A stretch of DNA of 10,921 nucleotides from assembly GCA_947629725.1 (NCBI GenBank), contig CANREU010000039.1:1-10921 (forward strand), written 5' to 3'. How positions within the stretch are numbered: the first letter of the stretch is position 1; every line of letters starts with the position of its first letter. The notes under the pieces were generated by a model. It was not told the origin of the DNA. It made no database searches and saw nothing but the letters and a program-made list of their open reading frames with translations. Positions 1 through 4,420 of the stretch are shown here, piece by piece. The stretch is from an uncultured Clostridia bacterium (GTDB taxonomy: Bacteria > Bacillota > Clostridia > Christensenellales > Borkfalkiaceae). A program made the position numbers and the translations under genes.

Positions 1-456
1 AACTTCACGCAGATCTTCAAGGAACTCTTCGGCGGCGGCAGGGCGGAGATGCAGCTCGACTACACCGATTGCGACGACCCGCTCGAGGCGGGCGTCGAGA
101 TCGTCGCCTGCCCCCCGGGAAAGAAGCTCGCGAAGCTCTCTCTCCTCTCGGGCGGCGAGCAGGCGTTCACCGCGATCGCCATTTTGTTTGCCATTCTGAA
201 GAGCAGACCCATGCCCTTCTGTATCCTCGACGAGATCGAGGCGGCGCTCGATGAGGCCAATGTCGACCGTTTCGCCAAGTACTTAAAGAAGTTCTCGCAG
301 GATACGCAGTTCATCGTCATCACCCACAGAAAGCCCACCATGAACCAGGCGGACTCCCTCTTCGGCGTGACGATGGAGGAGAAGGGGGTCTCCAAGATCG
401 TCTCCGTCAAGCTCTCCGAAGTCGAGAGCAGGCTCGGCGGCGACACCGTGATGTGA
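1..456 (+). CDS. smc: Chromosome segregation ATPase SMC, C-terminal end (partial)
   Basis: This is the last 151 residues of an SMC protein, whose start lies outside the window; the reading frame is open from base 1. It carries the C-terminal half of the ABC-type head domain: the signature motif LSGGEQ (about residues 53-58 of the visible part), a Walker B stretch CILDEIEAALDEAN, and the switch histidine in VITHRKPTM. SMC dimers join with ScpA and ScpB to compact and separate sister chromosomes; ATP is sandwiched between two heads through the signature motif. Bacterial SMC more often reads LSGGE followed by R or K then AL; here it is QAF, a mild variant. The next gene on the same strand is ftsY, as in the rnc-smc-ftsY order of Bacillus. 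An 80-bp structured repeat begins 15 bp after the stop. Identification is firm; only the length is unknown. Confidence 0.96.
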   Translation, partial: NFTQIFKELFGGGRAEMQLDYTDCDDPLEAGVEIVACPPGKKLAKLSLLSGGEQAFTAIAILFAILKSRPMPFCILDEIEAALDEANVDRFAKYLKKFSQDTQFIVITHRKPTMNQADSLFGVTMEEKGVSKIVSVKLSEVESRLGGDTVM

Positions 457-471
457 TCTTGCACACTGTCT

Positions 472-551
472 CCTCATACCGAGGGCGCAGCCCGAGTGTA
501 TCCTGATTTTAAGATCCACTCACTCCGCCTTCGGCTCCGTTCGGGATGAGG
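472..551 (-). repeat. 80-bp cloverleaf-type inverted element, copy 1
   Basis: The ends are 11-bp imperfect inverted repeats, CCTCATACCGA (472-482) and TCGGGATGAGG (541-551). Inside are a hairpin GGGC-GCA-GCCC (483-493), a central stem GAGTG/CACTC (494-498 with 517-521) around a TGATTTTA-type loop, and a weaker GCC-TTC-GGC hairpin (527-535). Read on the minus strand it aligns over its whole 80-bp length with the element at 5821-5900; the central stem-loop is nearly the same while the side arms differ. Confidence 0.8.
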
Positions 552-566
552 GAGACCCCGCCCTCG

Positions 567-659
567 TTCACCATCTCTTGCTTCCCCCTCTTGGGGCGCC
601 GCAGGCGTGCCTTGCGCTGAAGTACCCCGATTCACCACTCTTGCTTCCCCCTCTTGGGG
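567..659 (+). repeat. Direct repeat of about 30 bp in tandem
   Basis: The block at 567-596 recurs at 631-659 with one extra base in the first copy; both include TTGCTTCCCCCTCTTGGGG. The run CCCC-TCTT-GGGG folds as a short hairpin in each. Both are followed by GAAGTACCCCGA, but in the first copy 22 bp are inserted before it, and these contain GGCGTGCCTTGCGCTGAAG, which reappears inverted at 3780-3798. This looks like a nested or composite repeat. Confidence 0.75.
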
Positions 660-695
660 GAAGTACCCCGAAGGGGGGATAGGGGTTTGCAGATA

Positions 696-763
696 CCTCC
701 GAACCCCATCAGTCACGGCAAAGGCAGCCGTGACAGCTCCCCCAAGAGGGGGAGCCGAGAGAA
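696..763 (-). repeat. Two-hairpin repeat, variant stem GTCACGGC
   Basis: Read on the minus strand, this copy has CTCGGC, a perfect 8-bp hairpin GCTCCCCC-TCTT-GGGGGAGC (bases 755 to 736), then a second perfect 8-bp hairpin GTCACGGC/GCCGTGAC (734 to 712), then TGATGGGGTTCGGAGG. The first hairpin and the flanks match copies at 2617-2685, 3613-3681 and 10571-10629; the second stem differs in sequence but remains fully paired. Confidence 0.8.
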
Positions 764-850
764 AGCCCCCTCCGCGGGAGGGGGGTAGGGGGGTGGGCGT
801 CGCCCTTCCTCTTGCCTCCCTTATACCTGAGGAGGGAGGGTGAGGGGTGT
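764..850 (+). repeat. G-tract hairpin repeats upstream of ftsY
   Basis: CCCCCT-CCGCGG-GAGGGGGG forms a C-run/G-run hairpin and is followed by TAGGGGGGTGGGCG. A relative lies at 2499-2535. Four G tracts (776-778, 780-785, 788-793, 795-797) with loops of one or two bases fit a G-quadruplex on the strand transcribed into ftsY mRNA. A second hairpin, CCTCCC/GGGAGG (815-820 with 834-839), is followed by TGAGGGGTG, the trailing motif of the two-hairpin repeats. Confidence 0.65.
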
Positions 851-922
851 AACAACAGCGCGGACTTCGTACTCCGCAGGAGAATCAGAGGCCGCGGGCA
901 ACACGTAAAAACAGGTAACCGT

Positions 923-1819
923 ATGGGATTTTTCGGAAAGATCAGAGACGCTCTCAAAAAAACGAAGGAAAAGGTGGCGACGAAACTCCGCCAGCTCTTC
1001 CTCAAAAACAAGATGGGGGACGCCTTCTACGACGAGCTCGAGGAGATCCTCCTCTCGGCGGACGTGGGCGTCGCGACGGCGGAAGAGGTCGTCGCCGAAG
1101 TCAAGGAAGAGGCGATCGAGGGGAAGGTCAAAGACGAGCAGTTCGTCACCGACCTTTTGAAAGACATCCTCGAGGACATCCTGAACGAGGCGCCGACGCC
1201 CGCCTTCGAGTACCCCTGCGTCATCATGTTCGTCGGCGTGAACGGGGTGGGGAAGACGACCACCATCGGCAAAGTTGCGAATTGGTTCGTAAAAAACAAG
1301 AAGACGGTCACGGTCGCGGCGGCGGACACCTTCCGCGCGGCGGCCACTTCCCAGCTCGAGGTCTGGGCGGACAGGGCGAAAGTGCGCATCGTCAAGCACG
1401 AGGAGGGGAGCGATCCCTCCGCCGTCGTGTTCGACGCGGTCTCCTCCGCAAAGGCGAGGAAGACAGACGTCCTCCTCATCGATACGGCGGGGCGTCTCCA
1501 CGTGAAAGAGAACCTCATGAACGAGCTCAAAAAGATGGACCGCGTGGTGGAAAGGGAGTTTCCCGAGGCGCATTTCTACAAATTCTTGGTGCTCGACGCG
1601 ACGACGGGGCAGAACGCCTACTCGCAGGCGCGGGTCTTCAAGGAGACGGTCGACCTCGACGGGATCGTCCTCACCAAGCTCGACGGCACGGCGAAGGGGG
1701 GCTTCGTGTTCTCCCTGTGCGGGGAACTCAAAGTGCCCGTTGTCTTCGCGGGCGTGGGGGAGAAGATCGAGGATCTCGAACTCTTCGACGCGGAGCAGTT
1801 CGTCGAGGGATTTTTCTGA
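923..1819 (+). CDS. ftsY: Signal recognition particle receptor FtsY
   Basis: FtsY is the membrane-associated GTPase that docks the Ffh-ribosome complex at the translocon. The protein is 298 residues starting MGFFGKIRDALKK; the frame is open further upstream, but that stretch is repeat-derived and the family start matches ATG at 923. The N domain (roughly residues 1-90) includes an amphipathic lysine-rich first helix likely to touch the membrane and the motif ILLSADVG. The G domain has GVNGVGKTT (residues 105-113), DTFRAAA, DTAGRLH and TKLDGTAKGG, and ends GEKIEDLELFDAEQFVEGFF. There is no acidic A domain, which is normal for Gram-positive FtsY. The sequence upstream of the start (CAGGTAACC) is a poor ribosome site. 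It lies after smc, as in Bacillus, and 55 bp before a small membrane protein. Confidence 0.97.
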   Translation: MGFFGKIRDALKKTKEKVATKLRQLFLKNKMGDAFYDELEEILLSADVGVATAEEVVAEVKEEAIEGKVKDEQFVTDLLKDILEDILNEAPTPAFEYPCVIMFVGVNGVGKTTTIGKVANWFVKNKKTVTVAAADTFRAAATSQLEVWADRAKVRIVKHEEGSDPSAVVFDAVSSAKARKTDVLLIDTAGRLHVKENLMNELKKMDRVVEREFPEAHFYKFLVLDATTGQNAYSQARVFKETVDLDGIVLTKLDGTAKGGFVFSLCGELKVPVVFAGVGEKIEDLELFDAEQFVEGFF

Positions 1820-1874
1820 TGAAAGGATCGGGCAGCGCCCGTTTCGGTAAAATGTAAAACCGGAGGATATTGGT

Positions 1875-2171
1875 ATGAATCAACAAGAAAAGAATGAGAT
1901 CGAGAGACTTCCCGAGAAATACCGCCCGCTGGGGGCATGGTCCTATTTCGGGTATTCCATCCTGTTCGCCCTTCCGCTCGTCGGGTGGATCTGCCTCCTC
2001 GTCTTCGCGTTCAGCGGGAAGAACATCGTCCGCCGCAGCTTTGCGCGCTCCTACTTCTGCTACGCGCTGATCGTGGGGGTCGTCGCCGCGGTCATCACGA
2101 TCGTCTCCATCTTCGCGGGGCCCGCATTCCTCACGAGGATCATGGAGATGCTCCCCGGCGCACCCGCATAA
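1875..2171 (+). CDS. Small membrane protein, two predicted helices, function unknown
   Basis: This 98-residue protein has a good ribosome site, CGGAGG at 1861-1866, 8 bp before ATG. The N-terminus is charged (MNQQEKNEIERLPEKYRPLG). It is followed by a hydrophobic segment at about residues 22-47 (contains FALPLVGWICLLVFAF), a basic loop GKNIVRRSFARS, and a second hydrophobic segment at about residues 60-84 (YALIVGVVAAVITIVSIFAG). By the positive-inside rule the loop between the helices should be cytoplasmic. I do not recognise a family; many Clostridia carry small proteins of this general plan. It is probably co-transcribed with ftsY, and an intrinsic terminator follows 12 bp after the stop. 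A link with membrane targeting is only suggested by position. Confidence 0.85.
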   Translation: MNQQEKNEIERLPEKYRPLGAWSYFGYSILFALPLVGWICLLVFAFSGKNIVRRSFARSYFCYALIVGVVAAVITIVSIFAGPAFLTRIMEMLPGAPA

Positions 2172-2183
2172 TTTAACAGACGA

Positions 2184-2216
2184 AACGGCCCGCGGCACCC
2201 CGCGAGCCGTTTTTTT
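2184..2216 (+). terminator. Intrinsic terminator after the ftsY unit
   Basis: A 12-bp stem, AACGGCCCGCGG (2184-2195) with CCGCGAGCCGTT (2200-2211), has one C-A mismatch and a CACC loop, followed by an unbroken run of seven Ts (2210-2216). This is a textbook Rho-independent terminator and marks the end of the smc/ftsY transcript. Confidence 0.93.
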
Positions 2217-2276
2217 CTACCCCATTTGGCATTTTTGCCATTGATTATGGAAACGAGCGCCCCGCCTCGGCACCCT

Positions 2277-2470
2277 GTTCTCTCCCCTCAAACGAGGGAG
2301 GGGAGGTTTTACTACACGAAAGACGTACAAATACGTCATGTTGAGCTTGTCGAAACATGACCTTGTATCATGCGGACACCCTTCGACAAGCTCAGGGTGA
2401 CGTATTTATAGCGGGGCGGAGTAACGCTCTTTTCTCACGCTCCCCCTCAAACGAGGGGGAAGATGAAAAG
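2277..2470 (+). repeat. Pair of CTCAAACGAGGG hairpin repeats
   Basis: Two copies share the arrangement TTCTC, C-run, TCAAACGAGGG: 2277-2307 (TCTCCCCTCAAACGAGGG then AGGGGAGG) and 2430-2462 (CTCCCCCTCAAACGAGGGGG). Each can fold C-run onto G-run with a TCAAACGA-type loop. They bracket the 79-bp inverted element at 2329-2407. Confidence 0.6.
2329..2407. repeat. 79-bp inverted element with complementary hairpin loops
   Basis: The outer 10-bp inverted repeat is AAATACGTCA (2329-2338) with TGACGTATTT (2398-2407). Inside are two hairpins. The first is TCATGTT/AACATGA (2336-2342 with 2354-2360) with loop GAGCTTGTCGA. The second is CACCCT/AGGGTG (2377-2382 with 2394-2399) with loop TCGACAAGCTC. The two loops are exact reverse complements while the two stems differ. 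The core CCTTCGACAAGCTCAGGGTG resembles a short repeat seen in many bacterial genomes. It may be a non-autonomous mobile element or a REP-like sequence; no transposase is present. Confidence 0.75.
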
Positions 2471-2498
2471 CGTAAATCGGGGCATACAGAAAGCAAAA

Positions 2499-2590
2499 CC
2501 CCCTGCCTTTGGCGGGGGGATCAAGGGGGGTGGCGATCGGTCATCGGGGGCGGACCCTCACCCCTACCCCTCCCCCTGACGCAGGGGGAG
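2499..2590 (+). repeat. C-run/G-run hairpins, including CCCCCTG-ACG-CAGGGGG
   Basis: A hairpin CCCCCTGCC-TTT-GGCGGGGGG (2499-2519), followed by ATCAAGGGGGGTGGCG, is related to the one at 764-800. A second, CCTCCCCCTG-ACG-CAGGGGGAGG (2569-2590), has a 10-bp stem; its core recurs as CCCCCTG-CGT-CAGGGGG at 5936-5952. Four C tracts (2555-2557, 2561-2564, 2567-2570, 2572-2576) would permit a G-quadruplex on the minus strand. Confidence 0.65.
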
Positions 2591-2616
2591 GGCACGCTCG
2601 GGATATGCGGGGCGCC

Positions 2617-2685
2617 GTCCCGCCTTTTCTCGGCGCCCCCTTGAGGGGGAGCTCCGCCGTATTCTTTACGGCGGTGAGGGGGTGT
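2617..2685 (+). repeat. 69-bp two-hairpin repeat, left of lipoprotein gene
   Basis: It is identical at all but two positions to 3613-3681, in the same orientation. It has CTCGGCGCCCCC-TTGA-GGGGG as first hairpin, AGCT, a second perfect hairpin CCGCCGTA/TACGGCGG (2654-2661 with 2667-2674), then TGAGGGGGTGT. Together the two copies bracket the minus-strand lipoprotein gene. Confidence 0.88.
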
Positions 2686-2758
2686 TGTACTGGGGACAGC
2701 AAGGAGCGGGGGCGAGGACCGACCGTTCTTTTACTTTTTGATGGCTTTGGAAGGTCTG

Positions 2759-3454
2759 TTATTCGGGAAGGGTCACGGACGTCGTGCCGTAAGCGGAGAA
2801 GGTGTACGATAAATCGTACTGCGAAACCGAAGATGAAAGCTGGTTCGTGCCCGTGACATGCGCCGAAGTGATGCGGTTTCCCGTCAATACTATCGTTGCC
2901 GTGTCGATATGGATCCCTCCCAATCCTTCGGAATGGCGCTGCATACCCGCTTCATTCATGCTCAAGGGGGTACCGGGCGTCATGTCGGAATACTCTAACG
3001 TTTGGAAGGGGGCAAGGTAGCAGTCCGCGTAAAAGGCGACGGCGTCTTCCATAGTGGAGAATTTTGCTTCGTTCCAACCGTCAATGAAGAGTACGGAACC
3101 GTGAAGGGAGGTCGTCCATCTCCTCGTTTCGGTCCAAACAAAAACCTTTCCCGCCTCCTCCTTCATAAACAGAGTGATCGTTTGGTCGTTGATCGAAAGG
3201 ACCGCTTTTCCTTTCGTACCGCAGATCTCCACCTCATGGCTATAGGTCCAAACGGCGGGCGTTTTCACCGTCATTTCCACCGAGGCGGTGTAATTGTCGA
3301 AGGCCTGTACGGCCGCGGCAAAATTTTCCTCCTCTGTTACTTGAGGGGCCGGCTCGGGCTGGGGCGTGGGGTCTTCATTCGGATCGCATGCGGCAAAAAT
3401 CGCGAGCGCGCCGAGGAACATTGTCGCCAAAACACATGTCAAGAACTTTTTCAT
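2759..3454 (-). CDS. Secreted lipoprotein of unknown function
   Basis: The 231-residue product begins MKKFLTCVLA with a hydrophobic core and a lipobox-like FAAC, so Cys23 is the likely lipidated residue after signal peptidase II cleavage. A proline/acid-rich spacer follows (DPNEDPTPQPEPAPQ), then about 190 residues rich in Thr, Ser and aromatic residues with alternating beta-like patterns (NYTASVEMTV, ITSAHVTGTN). There are no cysteines typical of enzymes and no catalytic motif I recognise; a LolA/LppX-type lipid-binding fold is a guess. The start is set by AAGGAG just upstream and a perfect promoter 33 bp before it. It is the only minus-strand gene in the window, less GC-rich than its neighbours, and flanked by near-identical 69-bp direct repeats, which suggests insertion between ftsY and ylxM. 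No T-rich terminator follows the stop. Confidence 0.88.
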   Translation of the reverse strand: MKKFLTCVLATMFLGALAIFAACDPNEDPTPQPEPAPQVTEEENFAAAVQAFDNYTASVEMTVKTPAVWTYSHEVEICGTKGKAVLSINDQTITLFMKEEAGKVFVWTETRRWTTSLHGSVLFIDGWNEAKFSTMEDAVAFYADCYLAPFQTLEYSDMTPGTPLSMNEAGMQRHSEGLGGIHIDTATIVLTGNRITSAHVTGTNQLSSSVSQYDLSYTFSAYGTTSVTLPE

Positions 3455-3486
3455 ACGCTTCTCCTTATAGAGCTTTTGATTACTTT

Positions 3487-3515
3487 ATTATATACGACTT
3501 TGTGCGGATTGTCAA
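3487..3515 (-). promoter_or_regulatory. Sigma-A promoter of the lipoprotein gene
   Basis: On the minus strand, TTGACA (3515-3510), a 17-bp spacer, and TATAAT (3492-3487) are both perfect consensus hexamers. The expected transcription start is near 3480, giving a leader of about 26 nt with AAGGAG before the ATG at 3454. Confidence 0.92.
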
Positions 3516-3612
3516 GACGACGAAACCATATTCAAAAATTTTTTGAAAATCAAACTTGCTTGCCTCCTTTATGGGGCGCAGGGAATGACCGCGGGATCTT
3601 CACAGGAGGCCT

Positions 3613-3681
3613 GTCCCGCCCTTTCTCGGCGCCCCTTTGAGGGGGAGCTCCGCCGTATTCTTTACGGCGGTGAGGGGGTGT
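3613..3681 (+). repeat. 69-bp two-hairpin repeat, right of lipoprotein gene
   Basis: This is the second near-identical copy (67 of 69 bases match 2617-2685). It shows the constant first hairpin GCCCC-TTTGA-GGGG, the variable-position hairpin CCGCCGTA/TACGGCGG, and the trailing TGAGGGGGTGT. Similarity stops at both ends, so the boundaries are well defined by comparison of the two copies. Confidence 0.88.
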
Positions 3682-3757
3682 ATGTGATCGGCAATTCCTT
3701 ATTTTGTTCTTCGTTTCCTTTTGAATAAGGAAAGAACAGTTTGCATACACCTCATTC

Positions 3758-3798
3758 GTCTGCCGCATGCGGCAGACACCTTCAGCGCAAGGCATGCC
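3758..3798 (-). repeat. Perfect 20-bp palindrome beside an inverted repeat fragment
   Basis: GTCTGCCGCATGCGGCAGAC (3758-3777) equals its own reverse complement. It is followed by CTTCAGCGCAAGGCATGCC (3780-3798), which on the minus strand matches 604-622 at 18 of 19 bases. On the minus strand the order is fragment, palindrome, then GAATGAGGTGT, resembling the hairpin-then-TGAGGGGGTGT order of the two-hairpin family. Confidence 0.75.
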
Positions 3799-3801
3799 TT
3801 C

Positions 3802-3888
3802 GGCACCCTCAAGGGGAAGGCAAGGGGCGGGATTGAGGACTTTTGCGCCGTGCCACCTTCTCCTCAAGGAGAAGGCAAGGGGGCGTGA
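3802..3888 (+). repeat. Two related CTCAAGG hairpin repeats
   Basis: GGCACCCTCAAGGGGAAGG with CAAGGGGCGGGA (3802-3832) and a longer version with CCTTCTCC-TCAA-GGAGAAGG (3856-3875, perfect 8-bp stem) followed by CAAGGGGGCGTGA. The second copy has a fuller hairpin; the first looks shortened on its left arm. Confidence 0.65.
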
Positions 3889-3910
3889 ACGGCGGAGAAA
3901 AAATTGCTGT

Positions 3911-3991
3911 CCGTCAAGTAAAATCGCTTGACGGGAGTTTTTTTGTCTGCTATAATGTGCATAACAGTCAAGGAACATTGCTTGACGGGAG
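3911..3991 (+). promoter_or_regulatory. Duplicated inverted repeat overlapping the ylxM-ffh promoter and leader
   Basis: A 25-bp unit, GTCAAG-N8-CTTGACGGGAG, occurs at 3913-3937 and again at 3967-3991 (22 of 25 bases equal), 54 bp apart, close to five helical turns. In each, GTCAAG and CTTGAC form an inverted repeat with an 8-bp spacer; the first extends to CCGTCAAG/CTTGACGG. The first right arm contains the -35 hexamer. The second lies just after the predicted start and runs into the GGGAGG ribosome site. It could be a repressor operator pair or, for the second copy, an mRNA hairpin near the ribosome site. Confidence 0.7.
3928..3956 (+). promoter_or_regulatory. Sigma-A promoter of ylxM-ffh
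   Basis: TTGACG (3928-3933), a 17-bp spacer and TATAAT (3951-3956), preceded by TGC, so the -10 is extended. The start of transcription should be near 3963, leaving about 35 nt of leader before the ATG at 3998. Confidence 0.92.
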
Positions 3992-3997
3992 GGGAGT

Positions 3998-4420
3998 ATG
4001 CCGGTTGCAACGGTCAGAGGCGGCGCCGAAGAGGAAGCGCTCTCGGGCGAGAGGCTGAAATATCTTCGCCTGTGGGACGTCTACGGGCCTCTCCTCACCG
4101 AGACACAGCGCGCCTTCTGCGAGCTCTACTACCTGTGCGACCTCTCCCTCTCCGAGATCGCGGAGGAGAAGGGGGTCACCAAGCAGTCGGTTTCGGACAC
4201 CCTCAAAAAGAGCAGGGAGCTCCTCGACCGTTTCGAGGAAAAACTGCACTTTGCGGAGGACGACCGCGCCTATTCCCTTGCGGTCTCCGATAGGATGACG
4301 AAGGTCGTGCGGGCGCTCGAAGCCCTCAAAGAAAAACACCCCGAATTGTCCGCCGAAATCGGCGCGATCGCGGACATAGTATCGGTCGGCGAGGTCGAAG
4401 ACCTCGATAAGGAGGATTAA
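3998..4420 (+). CDS. ylxM: YlxM-type helix-turn-helix protein, SRP-associated
   Basis: The 140-residue protein belongs to the UPF0122/YlxM group, small helix-turn-helix proteins encoded just before ffh in Firmicutes and reported in streptococci to interact with the SRP. After about 20 residues not usual in the family (MPVATVRGGAEEEALSGERL) come LWDVYGPLLTETQRAFCELYYLCDLSLSEIAEEKGVTKQSVSDTLKKS, the conserved sigma-factor-like helix-turn-helix at about residues 48-75, and a charged helical tail. GGGAGG at 3987-3992 is a good ribosome site for this ATG, supporting the longer N-terminus. The stop codon TAA abuts the ffh ATG, so the two are translationally linked. Because the protein can bind nucleic acid, self-regulation through the duplicated inverted repeat in its promoter is possible but unproven. 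Confidence 0.93.
   Translation: MPVATVRGGAEEEALSGERLKYLRLWDVYGPLLTETQRAFCELYYLCDLSLSEIAEEKGVTKQSVSDTLKKSRELLDRFEEKLHFAEDDRAYSLAVSDRMTKVVRALEALKEKHPELSAEIGAIADIVSVGEVEDLDKED

Larger units (their letters stand above)
457..922. other. Intergenic repeat tract between smc and ftsY
   Basis: These 466 bp contain no convincing gene. Short open frames exist on both strands but lack ribosome sites and are made of repeat sequence. From left to right the tract holds an 80-bp cloverleaf repeat (472-551), a direct repeat of about 30 bp (567-659), a two-hairpin repeat read on the minus strand (696-763), a G-tract hairpin (764-800) and a further hairpin (815-839 plus flank). I see no good promoter for ftsY here, so ftsY is probably read through from smc or from a promoter I cannot recognise. 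Confidence 0.7.
2172..2758. other. Intergenic repeat tract between ftsY unit and lipoprotein gene
   Basis: After the terminator, about 540 bp hold no believable gene. Visible structures are a TGGCA-TTTT-TGCCA hairpin (2227-2240), two hairpins sharing CCCCTCAAACGAGGG (near 2283 and 2442), a 79-bp inverted element (2329-2407), a C-run/G-run hairpin (2499-2519), a C-tract hairpin (2561-2590) and a 69-bp two-hairpin repeat (2617-2685). Open frames here are short, proline/arginine-rich translations of repeat sequence without ribosome sites. Confidence 0.7.
3455..3997. other. Divergent intergenic region between lipoprotein gene and ylxM
   Basis: The region separates two divergently transcribed genes. 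It holds the lipoprotein promoter (3487-3515), the second 69-bp repeat (3613-3681), an imperfect inverted structure around TTCCTTAT/ATAAGGAA (3696-3731), a 20-bp perfect palindrome (3758-3777), two related CTCAAGG hairpin repeats (3802-3888) and the ylxM promoter with its duplicated inverted repeat (3911-3991). I see no gene in it; open frames crossing it lack ribosome sites. Confidence 0.7.

Noticed and set aside
567..850. Repeats considered as a CRISPR array
   Set aside because: Units differ in length, spacing and orientation, there are no regular unique spacers, and no cas genes are visible.
812..922. In-frame upstream extension of ftsY (37 extra residues)
   Set aside because: The extension translates repeat sequence; the family start MGFFGKIRDAL at 923 fits known FtsY N-termini better.
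2329..2407. Insertion sequence or transposon encoding a transposase
   Set aside because: No transposase-like protein exists anywhere in the window; only a non-autonomous element could be claimed.
2357..2644. Open frames inside the repeat tracts (for example 95 codons here, 78 codons at 607-843 and 80 codons at 5849-6091)
   Set aside because: They are low-complexity translations of G/C-run hairpins, lack ribosome sites and run through several different repeats.
3002..3640. Plus-strand open frame of 212 codons opposite the lipoprotein gene
   Set aside because: It has no ribosome site and no recognisable features, whereas the minus strand has a signal peptide, lipobox, AAGGAG and a perfect promoter.
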